A DNA stretch of 64,000 nucleotides from JAGQZY01 sp964588335 (GTDB taxonomy: Bacteria; Bdellovibrionota; Bdellovibrionia; Bdellovibrionales; JAGQZY01). The translations under genes and the position numbers were made by a program. Location of the stretch: assembly GCA_964588335.1 (NCBI GenBank), contig CAZPOV010000006.1, positions 100,389 to 164,388 on the forward strand, read 5' to 3'. How positions within the stretch are numbered: position 1 is the first letter of the stretch; every line of letters begins with the position of its first letter. Below are positions 8,649 through 17,233 of the stretch, piece after piece. The notes below the pieces were generated by a model. It was given only the letters and a program-made list of their open reading frames with translations. It did no database searches and was not told the DNA's origin.

Positions 8649-9354
8649 AAGAACTCTCGATCAACTTCGACCCGTTAAAATTACAACCCATTACAACCGC
8701 TACGCCGAGGGCAGTGCCCTGGTGGAGTTTGGGCACACCAAAGTCGCTTGTACAGCGTCTGTGGAATCCAACATCCCGAAATGGCTGATCGGTCAAGATC
8801 AAGGCTGGGTGACAGCCGAGTACGGCATGCTTCCTCGCTCCACCCATGATCGAATGCGTCGGGACAAAACCAGCACCTCAGGCCGCTCGCAAGAGATTTC
8901 AAGACTGATTGCTCGCTCCCTACGAAGCTGCGTGGATCTCTATAAACTTAAAGACACTCAAATCACAGTCGACTGTGATGTTTTACAAGCCGATGGCGGC
9001 ACTCGCACAGCCGCGATTACAGGTGGTTACGTCGCTTTGGCCATGGCCGTTGATTATTTATTAGAGAAAAAACAAATTGCCGAGAACCCGCTTCTAAACA
9101 AAGTTGCAGCCATCAGTGTGGGTATCTTGGAAGACCAAGCGTTCTTGGATCTTTGCTATCAAGAAGACAGCAACGCCGAAACCGACTGCAATTTTGTGAT
9201 CAATGATCGAGGCGGTCTGGTTGAAATTCAAGGAACCGCCGAAGACCGCTCGTTCTCTAGAGATCAGCTGAATGTCATGTTAGACCTGGCGATTAAAGGA
9301 TGTGAAGAACTGCATCAGGCCCAGGGCTTGGCTTTACAAGGGAGACACTCCTAA
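8632..9354 (+). CDS. rph: Ribonuclease PH
   Basis: A 240-residue phosphorolytic 3'-to-5' exoribonuclease that trims tRNA 3' ends. The N-terminal RPVKI, GSALVEFG and TEYGMLPRSTHDR stretches and DCDVLQADGGTRTAAITG are RNase PH signatures, and length matches the family. The start codon lies inside the end of the amidase gene, and its last base is the A of the rdgB ATG (TAATG), so the genes are probably co-translated. rph-rdgB pairing is common in bacteria. Confidence 0.97.
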   Translation: MQRHDKRTLDQLRPVKITTHYNRYAEGSALVEFGHTKVACTASVESNIPKWLIGQDQGWVTAEYGMLPRSTHDRMRRDKTSTSGRSQEISRLIARSLRSCVDLYKLKDTQITVDCDVLQADGGTRTAAITGGYVALAMAVDYLLEKKQIAENPLLNKVAAISVGILEDQAFLDLCYQEDSNAETDCNFVINDRGGLVEIQGTAEDRSFSRDQLNVMLDLAIKGCEELHQAQGLALQGRHS

Positions 9355-9947
9355 TGAAATTATGGCTTGCGACAGGTAACAAAGGCAAAGTGGAGGAGAT
9401 TAAAAACCTTCTTAACGACATCGCCATCGACATTCACACTCAAGATGAAATGAGCTACTTCTCGCAACCTCCAGAGGATGGTAACAGCTTTGAAGCCAAC
9501 GCCCGCATCAAAGCCAAAGCCCTGCACGCCATGCAATCGGACTCTTGGACTCTGGCCGATGATTCTGGTTTAGTGGTTGATGGTTTGGGCGGCTTACCGG
9601 GAATCCATTCGGCCCGTTATGCCGGACCGCAAGCTCGCTCCTCCGAAAACAACGCCAAACTCTTAAAAATGATGCAATTGCGGAGTGCTGACAATCGTGC
9701 CGCCCATTTTCACTGCACCCTGGTGGCCATTGATCCCAACAATAAAGAGTATGTTTTTGAGGGACGGCTTCTTGGAGAGATTGCGAAATCGGCCCGTGGT
9801 GAAGGTGGATTTGGTTACGATCCGGTTTTTATTCCCGAAGGCCATGAGAAAACGGTGGCGGAAATGAGTGCCGCTGAAAAAAATGCAATATCTCACCGTT
9901 CTAAAGCTTTAAAAGCCTTCGTTGAAGTTTTAAAAACAACTGTCTAA
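9354..9947 (+). CDS. rdgB: XTP/dITP diphosphatase (RdgB/HAM1)
   Basis: A 197-residue house-cleaning pyrophosphatase that hydrolyses dITP and XTP to monophosphates and keeps deaminated purines out of nucleic acids. The ATGNKGKVEEI start, the DDSGL motif followed by GGLPGIHSARYAG, and GGFGYDPVF near the C-terminus are diagnostic. It shares one base with rph upstream and is followed 45 bases later by prs, so three nucleotide-related genes sit together. Confidence 0.97.
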   Translation: MKLWLATGNKGKVEEIKNLLNDIAIDIHTQDEMSYFSQPPEDGNSFEANARIKAKALHAMQSDSWTLADDSGLVVDGLGGLPGIHSARYAGPQARSSENNAKLLKMMQLRSADNRAAHFHCTLVAIDPNNKEYVFEGRLLGEIAKSARGEGGFGYDPVFIPEGHEKTVAEMSAAEKNAISHRSKALKAFVEVLKTTV

Positions 9948-9992
9948 TTCAATTATTTACAAGGTCACCAAAGGGTGCTAACAGGGTGTGTC

Positions 9993-10940
9993 ATGTCGCA
10001 AATAAAAATGTTCTCGGGAACTTCAAATCCGCAATTCGCCCAGGCTGTGGCCAAATCAGCCGGTGTTCGATTAGGAAATTCTGAAATCACTCGCTTTGCC
10101 GATGGTGAAGTTCAGGTGGAAATTCAAGAAAGTGTGCGTGGCGATAGTGTTTTTGTGATTCAAAGCACCTGCCCGCCTGTGAACGAAAATTACATGGAAC
10201 TTTTTGTTATGCTTGATGCCTTAAAACGGGCCTCAGCAAAAGAAGTCACGGCTGTTATCCCCTACTACGGCTACGCTCGCCAAGACCGTAAAGTGGCTCC
10301 ACGAGCGCCTATTTCAGCAAAATGTATGGCTGACCTGGTCACCGCCGCAGGGGCGACGCGGGTGGTTTGCGTGGACCTCCACGCCGCTCAGATTCAGGGC
10401 TTTTTCAACTGTCCTGTGGACCATTTGTACGCCATCCCGACCCTGGCCAACCAATGGAAAAGCCGTTATGGCACGGGTGAAGAATTCGTGGTTGTCAGCC
10501 CGGATGCTGGAGGGGTGGAAAGAGCCCGCGCCTTTGCCAAGAAAATCAATTGTTCGATGGCGATCATCGATAAACGCCGCAGCCGTGCCAATGAGGCCAA
10601 AGCTTTGCGCCTGATTGGTGATGTGACCGACAAAACCGCCATCATAGTAGACGATATGATTGATACCGCAGGGACTTTAACACAAGCTGTTGACAGTCTT
10701 ATCCAAAATGGGGCAAAAAGGGTGTTCGCAGTTGCAACCCACGCTCTTTTTTCTGGCCCAGCCGTCGGCCGTTTGACAGAAAGTGGCGTTGAAAAAGTTT
10801 TGGTTTCCGACACCATTCCATTGAGTGAAGAGGCCATTGCCTGCGGCAAAATGGAAGTCATTAGCATGGCTCCCGTGGTGGCTGAAGCTCTCCTCCGTAT
10901 TTACGGAAATGCCTCGGTCTCCTCACTGTTTAATGACTAG
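9993..10940 (+). CDS. prs: Ribose-phosphate pyrophosphokinase
   Basis: A 315-residue enzyme making PRPP from ribose 5-phosphate and ATP. SGTSNPQFA, ADGEVQVEI, the PYYGYARQDRK loop and the PRPP-binding stretch VDDMIDTAGT are visible. I chose the ATG at 9993 over the in-frame GTG at 9975 because AGGG lies seven bases before it and the resulting length fits the family. It precedes the ribosomal protein L25 gene by 19 bases, an arrangement (prs-rplY-pth-ychF) found in many proteobacteria. Confidence 0.96.
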   Translation: MSQIKMFSGTSNPQFAQAVAKSAGVRLGNSEITRFADGEVQVEIQESVRGDSVFVIQSTCPPVNENYMELFVMLDALKRASAKEVTAVIPYYGYARQDRKVAPRAPISAKCMADLVTAAGATRVVCVDLHAAQIQGFFNCPVDHLYAIPTLANQWKSRYGTGEEFVVVSPDAGGVERARAFAKKINCSMAIIDKRRSRANEAKALRLIGDVTDKTAIIVDDMIDTAGTLTQAVDSLIQNGAKRVFAVATHALFSGPAVGRLTESGVEKVLVSDTIPLSEEAIACGKMEVISMAPVVAEALLRIYGNASVSSLFND

Positions 10941-10959
10941 GACAATAAAGAGGTAGGAA

Positions 10960-11652
10960 ATGACACAAGATAAACTGAGCATGACTGTTGAAGCGAGACA
11001 ACCTGGAAAAGGAGCCTCTGGCGCCTATCGGAAAGATCGTAAAGTTCCTGCCGTTATTTACGGTCCAAAAACAAAAAACGTAAACTGCTTATTGGATGAA
11101 ATTTTTGTTCTTAAGCATTCTGGGACACGTCACGAAAGCTCTATTTTCCAAACCAAAAGTGACGAAAAAAACTTAAGCGGCATGAAAGTGATGCTGAAAA
11201 AAATTGATACTCATCCAGCCACTAAAAGACCCATTCACGTTGATTTGTACGCTCTTGATATGACTGCAAAAATTAAAGTGAACGTCAACGTCGTATTCGA
11301 AGGAACGCCTGCCGGTGAAGAAGAAGGTGGAGTGCTACAAGTCATCCTTCGCGATATCGAAATTCAATGTAACCCGGTTGATATTCCGGAATCTATTAAA
11401 GTCGACGTATCAGGTATGGCGGTCAATGATTCTATCCACGTGTCTGACATTTCTTTTCCTGCTGGAATCGAGCCAATGACCGACGCCGAAAGAACGGTTT
11501 GCACAGTCAGTATTCCTCGCGAAGAGCCTGAAGAGCCGGTTGAAGCGGCCGCCGAAGGTGAAGAAGGCGCTGAAGGTGCCGAAGGCGAAGCGGCTGCAGG
11601 CGCTGAAGGTGCCGCCAGCGAAGGTGCCGCAGAAGACAAAAAAGAATCCTAA
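10960..11652 (+). CDS. rplY: Ribosomal protein L25 (TL5/Ctc form) with acidic tail
   Basis: A 230-residue 5S-rRNA-binding large-subunit protein of the long Ctc type. Residues 1-95 are the L25 domain and about 96-185 the TL5 C-terminal beta domain. Residues 187-230 form a low-complexity Glu/Ala/Gly tail ending in KKES, longer than in most homologues. An AGAGGTAGGAA ribosome site precedes the ATG. It lies between prs and pth and is probably co-transcribed with them. Confidence 0.95.
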   Translation: MTQDKLSMTVEARQPGKGASGAYRKDRKVPAVIYGPKTKNVNCLLDEIFVLKHSGTRHESSIFQTKSDEKNLSGMKVMLKKIDTHPATKRPIHVDLYALDMTAKIKVNVNVVFEGTPAGEEEGGVLQVILRDIEIQCNPVDIPESIKVDVSGMAVNDSIHVSDISFPAGIEPMTDAERTVCTVSIPREEPEEPVEAAAEGEEGAEGAEGEAAAGAEGAASEGAAEDKKES

Positions 11653-11670
11653 TCTGGATTCGCGTCTGCA

Positions 11671-12237
11671 ATGTGGTTGATCGCAGGTCTTGGAAATCCT
11701 GGAAAAAAGTACCTGTTAACCCGACACAACGTTGGGTTTATGGCTGTCGATTATTATCTTAATAACATTGGCAGCCCTCCTGAAAAAAAAGAGCACAAAT
11801 CACTGACCTACAGTTTTATGCTCGAAAATGAAAAAGTCATCATGGCAAAACCGCAAACCTACATGAATGACTCTGGCGATGCGATTCAGGCCCTCACTCA
11901 CTTTTATAAAATTCCACCAGAAAAAGTGATCATCATTCACGACGAAGTGGAGCTGCCTTTTCAGCAAATGAAACTGCAGTTCAAAAGAGGCCATGGTGGG
12001 CAAAATGGAATTCGCGATATTCATCAGAAGCTGGGAACTCCTGCTTACTACCGAGTTCGAGTGGGCGTTGGACGTCCCGATGGCAAAAAAGATGTTTCTG
12101 CCCACGTGTTGTCACCGTTTAATAAGGATGAGCAATCTCAGTTGCCCGATGTTTTGGAACGCGTAAGCGACGGGATTGAAACCTTGATCTGCGAAGACTT
12201 CGGCAAAGCCGCCACCCAAATGAATCAAAAAGTTTAA
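11671..12237 (+). CDS. pth: Peptidyl-tRNA hydrolase
   Basis: A 188-residue cytoplasmic esterase that frees tRNA from stalled peptidyl-tRNA. GLGNPGKKYLLTRHNVGFM contains the catalytic His, and KPQTYMNDSG and the GHGGQNGIRD motif are canonical. Length is normal. It starts 18 bases after rplY. The next gene, ychF, follows after about 130 bases, and pth-ychF adjacency is widespread. Confidence 0.97.
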   Translation: MWLIAGLGNPGKKYLLTRHNVGFMAVDYYLNNIGSPPEKKEHKSLTYSFMLENEKVIMAKPQTYMNDSGDAIQALTHFYKIPPEKVIIIHDEVELPFQQMKLQFKRGHGGQNGIRDIHQKLGTPAYYRVRVGVGRPDGKKDVSAHVLSPFNKDEQSQLPDVLERVSDGIETLICEDFGKAATQMNQKV

Positions 12238-12366
12238 ACTTCCTTTCTTTGATCGACTCAGACGATGAAGGTCATCGCACCTTGCCTTTGGCGATTGCCA
12301 GCAGCCCCTATTGCCGTTAAGATGCTCTGCAAAATCAAAAGGTTATTAGACCTATAGGAGCAAACC

Positions 12367-13467
12367 ATGGCTTTACAGTGTGGAATCGTTGGACTACCGA
12401 ATGTGGGCAAAAGCACCTTGTTTAATGCACTGACCGCAGCTAAAGCCGAAGCGGCCAATTTTCCATTCTGTACCATTGATCCCAATGTGGGCGTGGTCAC
12501 AGTTCCGGATCCACGCTTGAAACAGATCACAAGTTTGATAAAGCCACAAAAAGAAATTCCCACAGCCATGGAGTTTGTCGACATTGCCGGCTTGGTGGCC
12601 GGTGCCAGTAAGGGTGAAGGTTTAGGGAATCAGTTTCTTGCCAATATCCGTGAAACCGATGCCATTATTCAAGTGGTGCGCTGTTTTGATGATCCTAATA
12701 TTGTTCATGTCTCAGGATCGGTGGACCCTTTGCGGGATATTGATGTCATCAACACCGAACTGATGCTCGCCGACCTTGAGTCCATCGAAAAAAGAAAACA
12801 GAAAATGGAAAAACAAGTCCGAGCCACTAAGGACAAAAAGATGGAGCGTGAACTGGCTATTATTGTCGATATTCACCAAGCCTTATCGGATGGTAAACCG
12901 GCTCGCACGGTCAGTGTCGATAAAGACGACAAGAAGTTTGTTAAAGAACTACAATTGCTAACCTCAAAACCGGTTTTGTATGTGTGTAACGTCAGTGAAG
13001 ACGATTTTTCAGCGGGGGGCAATGACTGGTCGAAGCAGGTGGAGAAATTTGCTAGCGAAGAAGGAAACAATTCGCTCCTTGTCAGCTCGGCCATGGAAGC
13101 TGAAATCGCTCTTTTAGAACCTGAAGAACAAGAAGAGTTTTTAGAGTCCTTAGGAGTTGAGGAGCCCGGCCTGCATCGCTTGATTCGAGAAGCCTACCGT
13201 TTATTAGAACTGCAAACCTTCTTTACTGCCGGCGAAAAAGAAGTTCGGGCCTGGACCATAAAACAAGGCATGAAAGCGCCACAGGCCGCCGGTGTGATTC
13301 ATACCGATTTTGAAAAGGGTTTTATCCGCGCTGAAACCTACAATTGCGAAGACTTATTCAATTTAAAAACAGAGCAAGCTGTGAAGGACGCCGGCAAATA
13401 CCGACTGGAAGGCAAAGAGTACGTTGTAAAAGACGGCGACGTCCTATTCTTCCGCTTTAACGTCTAG
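12367..13467 (+). CDS. ychF: YchF/OLA1-family ribosome-associated ATPase/GTPase
   Basis: A 366-residue Obg-family P-loop protein. GLPNVGKST is the Walker A loop, NFPFCTIDPN switch I, and DIAGLVAGASKGEGLGN switch II. A coiled-coil insertion spans about residues 135-200 and the C-terminal TGS-like domain is present (about 280-364). YchF homologues prefer ATP and bind ribosomes in stress responses. A GGAG ribosome site precedes the ATG. Length and domain order are standard. Confidence 0.97.
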   Translation: MALQCGIVGLPNVGKSTLFNALTAAKAEAANFPFCTIDPNVGVVTVPDPRLKQITSLIKPQKEIPTAMEFVDIAGLVAGASKGEGLGNQFLANIRETDAIIQVVRCFDDPNIVHVSGSVDPLRDIDVINTELMLADLESIEKRKQKMEKQVRATKDKKMERELAIIVDIHQALSDGKPARTVSVDKDDKKFVKELQLLTSKPVLYVCNVSEDDFSAGGNDWSKQVEKFASEEGNNSLLVSSAMEAEIALLEPEEQEEFLESLGVEEPGLHRLIREAYRLLELQTFFTAGEKEVRAWTIKQGMKAPQAAGVIHTDFEKGFIRAETYNCEDLFNLKTEQAVKDAGKYRLEGKEYVVKDGDVLFFRFNV

Positions 13468-13578
13468 AACGTCTCAATGTGGTCAAAAATTGGGAGGGCG
13501 ATAGAGGTTGAATGTCTCGATTTGAGAAATTTGTATTTTCAACTGTTGTTCGTGAACTCAACCGCCGATACTTAAATT

Positions 13579-14025
13579 ATGGGTATTTTAAAGAAATTTG
13601 GTCGATTTATTGTTCATTATTTTTTCATGTCTGCTGTGTTCACTCTTTCTTTCAGCGTTTTGGCTGAAGAGATGGACGAAGTTAATACCGAGTCATTGAA
13701 TAAAACCATTCAACTCCTCAACAGTCAGAACCAGCGCCAAGGTGAGATCGATAAGAGTCCAGAGGCTCAAAAAGCCGATCGCATGGCTCAGGAATTGATG
13801 GGCGGTGGTGAAAACTTGGATGAGCTATACCACACGGCCGGTGAAATTTTTCGCAAGATTGCTAACGATAGCAACGGTGATCTTCAACAAATGATGCGAA
13901 CCCTACAAGAGGCTCAAAAAAATCCAGAAGGCTTTTACAACAACCTGACCGACGATCAAAAAAGTATGATCAAACAGCTCAGTGAAAAAGCCAATGACCG
14001 TCGCAAGCTCGACGGCAACCAGTAA
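13579..14025 (+). CDS. Small exported helical protein of unknown function
   Basis: A 148-residue protein with a signal peptide (about 1-29, ending in VLA) and a mature chain that is Gln, Asn, Glu and Lys rich and mostly helical, with no Cys and no known motif. A conventional ribosome site is not obvious before the ATG at 13579; the start is chosen because it gives the full signal peptide. It stands alone after ychF. I do not recognise it. Confidence 0.65.
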   Translation: MGILKKFGRFIVHYFFMSAVFTLSFSVLAEEMDEVNTESLNKTIQLLNSQNQRQGEIDKSPEAQKADRMAQELMGGGENLDELYHTAGEIFRKIANDSNGDLQQMMRTLQEAQKNPEGFYNNLTDDQKSMIKQLSEKANDRRKLDGNQ

Positions 14026-14122
14026 GATTCCGGCCTTTAAATTCCATGTAATAGGATCGACCGACTCATGAATTGCGAGTCCTTATCGGTGTTTAGCCCA
14101 CCCTACCCGCATAGGGTTGGTC

Positions 14123-14128
14123 TATAAT
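14123..14128 (+). promoter_or_regulatory. Possible -10 element (TATAAT)
   Basis: A perfect TATAAT lies 74 bases before the start chosen for the next gene. No good -35 hexamer is found 16-18 bases upstream, so the site is only a weak promoter candidate. Confidence 0.3.
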
Positions 14129-14201
14129 CCAGTTTCTTGTTTTCCAATAACAATCTCTGTCGGCTGCAATTAAAATGGATTGTATTAAAAAGGAGTGTTT
14201 A

Positions 14202-14585
14202 ATGACAGCGGCACCAAGCCTTGAAAACATATCAGCACAGTCAATCGCAACAATAACAATGACCACATCCGGTCGCATAGAGTCGAATGTGACCTTAGAA
14301 GTTGAGACTCTCCAAATCACCGGCACGATTAACGGCCACGCCGTTGAAACTCAAGCTGAAATGACAAAGCTTTACTCGTTCCTTTCATTTATTGAAACAC
14401 TCCATCTGCCAAAAGAAACCGTGCCTGGCGGTCTCCCGCCTCGTGGTGCCACCCACTTTATTATTAATTATAAAGATGGCAACCAATGCACTCTTGCCTT
14501 AAACCCCAACCAAGAGGGTCTTGAGTACTACAAGCTTGAGATCGACAAATTTCAACAACTTCATGATCTTTGGATGAACCTTTAG
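14202..14585 (+). CDS. Small cytoplasmic protein of unknown function
   Basis: A 127-residue protein without signal peptide or membrane helix. The ATG at 14202 is chosen because AGGAG lies six bases upstream; an earlier in-frame ATG at 14175 has no ribosome site. The chain looks beta-rich in the first half (alternating Thr/Val/Ile) and helical at the end. I do not recognise a family. It is followed by a bidirectional terminator. Confidence 0.7.
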   Translation: MTAAPSLENISAQSIATITMTTSGRIESNVTLEVETLQITGTINGHAVETQAEMTKLYSFLSFIETLHLPKETVPGGLPPRGATHFIINYKDGNQCTLALNPNQEGLEYYKLEIDKFQQLHDLWMNL

Positions 14586-14744
14586 CCCCGATCCTGAAAA
14601 ACGATCGACTGTCATGGGATCTTCAGGAAGTGAGCCTCAGGTTCATCGCCTTCCATAAAAAGTATGTCCTGAATAAGGCGAGGTTTCTACAATTTGACAC
14701 CCTTTATTGCGACGCTGTGAAAAGGGCTGGGTCTGAAAATAAAA

Positions 14745-14768
14745 AAGCCAAGTCATAAGACTTGGCTT
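14745..14768. terminator. Bidirectional intrinsic terminator
   Basis: A ten-base stem AAGCCAAGTC / GACTTGGCTT with the loop ATAA is flanked by six A on the left and TTCTTTGTTT on the right, so it can end transcription from both sides. It separates the plus-strand small gene from the minus-strand UDG-like gene. Confidence 0.85.
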
Positions 14769-14796
14769 TCTTTGTTTCAAATAAACTGAGAGCGTT

Positions 14797-17010
14797 TTAA
14801 AGGTTATGGTTCTCTCTAACCGTTTCCACCAAGATTTTTTCAAGCTCTGTCAATGGCCTTGGGTCATCGTCATTAATATTCCAAATCCAATCCGGAGCAA
14901 TCAAACGGTAATAGTGACCCGTGTAATCGAACTCCCGATTGTTGACTTGTTGTTCGTAAAGACTGATCCCGTAAGCGCGATCGGCACGCTCGCCGGTACT
15001 GCCCATCCACCAACGAGTCGAGTAAGGCAGATCTTTTCTTGGAATGATATAAAGCCCTTTTAATGAATCCACGGAAGGGGCGTTCAATCCTAATTTTTCA
15101 GCCACTTGCACCCAATTGGCCGCATGACTGTAACTTCGATCCGGCTGTTGCATGTCAAAAATACCTTTTAAGTTCAGCTCTTGCATTTTTCCAAGCCAAG
15201 ATACTGACATCGCTGTTGCCACAGGTCCCATGGCCACCAATTGTTTGCGACCACCGCCTAATGACTTAATGACATTTTCAAGAGTCATAACTGCCGACTT
15301 TCCAGACGAGTCTTCAGCCATGGCCAAAGCCACCTTTTTGTCTGCAGCAACTCCAATGGTATCCACCGGAAGTGAACGAAGAATTAAATAGGAAGCGTCT
15401 TCTTCTAATCCTGTTTTGTTTAAGAAGGTTTGCAGCATCTGACCCGCTTCTCCCGTTAAGGCACGGGTTGAGAAAAAATCAGTATGCCCCATTTGATCAG
15501 CTAATATGATGACTTCGGGATCTTTTGTATTTCCACGGTAGCTGGGACCAAAACCAAAAGATTCATTATTTTTATAAGCCGAATCGTCAATCTCTTTGAA
15601 ATTGGGCCAGTCCATTAGGGCTTCTGCCATTTCTTCCGTCGCCGGCCCTGGATCAAATTGTTGAACATGGCTTAAGTCACCTTCGTCATCGCCAAAAGAT
15701 TTGTAGCGAGGATGCTCGTTAGCCACTTCGTTATCTTTCATACCGTACAAAAGACCATCATATTCATTGCGAAGTTGATACTCAGCTTCTCTTGGCGGCT
15801 GGTAGTCGACATAAGCGGGTTCTGTGTCGTTAAAAACAGTGCGCCCACTGGAAAGTTTAACATCTCCTAAAGGCTCTTCTGGAATCCGAACAATGGCGTA
15901 GCGTCCTTCTTCACTAAAAACTTGGATACGGGTGGCGCCATCACGATTGGATGTCGTGCCCTTGTCTCCCATGCGCCAGTTGGTAGCGAATGAAAAATCT
16001 TTAAAAGGAACGGGTGCATGGCCATACTGAAATTGGTCCTCCAGGCGCTCTTCTCGGTCGCCACCATTACAGTAGCCAAATTGACTTTCTTGAGGATCGG
16101 CCGGTAACCAACCTGGGTAGGTTTTTAAATTGTATGCAACGGAGCCAGCGGCCTCATCAAATGATTTTTGAATTCTTTCAAAGCCATCACCAAAAGCGGC
16201 TCCTCCGGGATGTTGCACTCCAACAGCAACAATTTTCTCGTCGCCTTCAAGCACGCCTTCCTTTACAAAGTGCTCGACAACCCCTGAGGTATCACACCAC
16301 TCTAAGGCCCATTCCTTACACTCATCGTTACCACTGCGAGAATTGATCCAGTTGGCCAGCGAAGCTTTACCACCACCGCCGACAGCCATAAGAAGTGCAA
16401 TCGAGTCAGGATTTTGTTCAATGACATTATCAAAAAGCATGTGACGATATTGAACGATAGGACTCATCGCTCCTTGTTCAAGAGCCACATAGTTTTTATA
16501 GCCCCATTCGGCTTCGTCGGTAATACGCTGACCTTTGATGGTGTACACGTAGGTGTTCATATAAAGATAGCTTTCATAAATACCAAGATGATTTAAAAAC
16601 TTTTGAACCCGAGTTCCAGTGGAACCGGTAAAGGCTCGGTTGGTGACATTTTCATCCTGCGCACCTTCTTGCCCGACAACGAAAACTTTCACTTGGTTTT
16701 TTCCTAGACGTCCACGGTACCACATCGGACCCATTTGCCAGCGAAACTTTTCTTCTGATCCACCAAGGATGGCTTTTCCGATGGTACGATAATTCGGTAG
16801 TTGGCCATACAACTTGAGCCAAGATTGGCTTTCTTCAGCGGCCGGACCGGGATCGAAGTCGGACGGGCTTCCGCGCCGAGCATCCCATGCGAAACCTTCA
16901 CGATCATAGCGATGTTTATAACAGTCTCTGGGACCGAAGTCGGCATCGGCTGTCACTGTAAACATCGCAAAGGTAAAAACCACTAACAAAAAGCGATTAA
17001 GATGAGTCAT
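14797..17010 (-). CDS. Exported protein with two uracil-DNA-glycosylase-like repeats
   Basis: A 737-residue protein starting at ATG 17010, where GGAGG lies seven bases upstream; an earlier in-frame ATG has no ribosome site and would bury the signal peptide (1-23, ending in ADA). Two repeats are visible. Repeat one has DFDPGPAAEE (51-60), a UDG family-4/5-like loop GQEGAQDE (113-120) followed by RAFTGSTG (125-132), MNTY (151), a hydrophobic strand into AVGGGG (209-214) and VQHPGG (265-270). Repeat two has QFDPGPATEE (451-460), LADQMGHTD (503-511), RALTGEAG (516-523) and AMGPVATA (593-600). The Cys cluster of family-4 enzymes is absent. Known UDG proteins are cytoplasmic DNA-repair enzymes; an exported tandem form is unexpected. 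Substrate and activity are unknown. Fold assignment is by eye. Confidence 0.65.
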   Translation of the reverse strand: MTHLNRFLLVVFTFAMFTVTADADFGPRDCYKHRYDREGFAWDARRGSPSDFDPGPAAEESQSWLKLYGQLPNYRTIGKAILGGSEEKFRWQMGPMWYRGRLGKNQVKVFVVGQEGAQDENVTNRAFTGSTGTRVQKFLNHLGIYESYLYMNTYVYTIKGQRITDEAEWGYKNYVALEQGAMSPIVQYRHMLFDNVIEQNPDSIALLMAVGGGGKASLANWINSRSGNDECKEWALEWCDTSGVVEHFVKEGVLEGDEKIVAVGVQHPGGAAFGDGFERIQKSFDEAAGSVAYNLKTYPGWLPADPQESQFGYCNGGDREERLEDQFQYGHAPVPFKDFSFATNWRMGDKGTTSNRDGATRIQVFSEEGRYAIVRIPEEPLGDVKLSSGRTVFNDTEPAYVDYQPPREAEYQLRNEYDGLLYGMKDNEVANEHPRYKSFGDDEGDLSHVQQFDPGPATEEMAEALMDWPNFKEIDDSAYKNNESFGFGPSYRGNTKDPEVIILADQMGHTDFFSTRALTGEAGQMLQTFLNKTGLEEDASYLILRSLPVDTIGVAADKKVALAMAEDSSGKSAVMTLENVIKSLGGGRKQLVAMGPVATAMSVSWLGKMQELNLKGIFDMQQPDRSYSHAANWVQVAEKLGLNAPSVDSLKGLYIIPRKDLPYSTRWWMGSTGERADRAYGISLYEQQVNNREFDYTGHYYRLIAPDWIWNINDDDPRPLTELEKILVETVRENHNL

Positions 17011-17233
17011 TAAAAATCCTCCGTTTTGTGGCGAAAGTATACACAACGGAAACCACATTCTCTTTGAATTCACTGGGCTTTGAAAATATTATATTTGCGG
17101 TTCAATTTGAGTGTAGAAATTCTATTTAATTCCTATGTTTTTTCAGTACTTTAAAAGAAGTCTTAAGGGCCGGGTTAGGGTTTTATTTTAGATTGGTTAA
17201 GGTCTTAAAAAACAGCACGAATGTCTGCCAATT

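Noticed and set aside
8352..8847. Minus-strand frames across the amidase and rph genes
   Set aside because: Shadows of two well-supported overlapping genes on the plus strand.
14570..14758. 62-codon plus-strand frame after the small gene at 14202
   Set aside because: No ribosome site, overlaps the previous gene, and its end lies inside a terminator hairpin.
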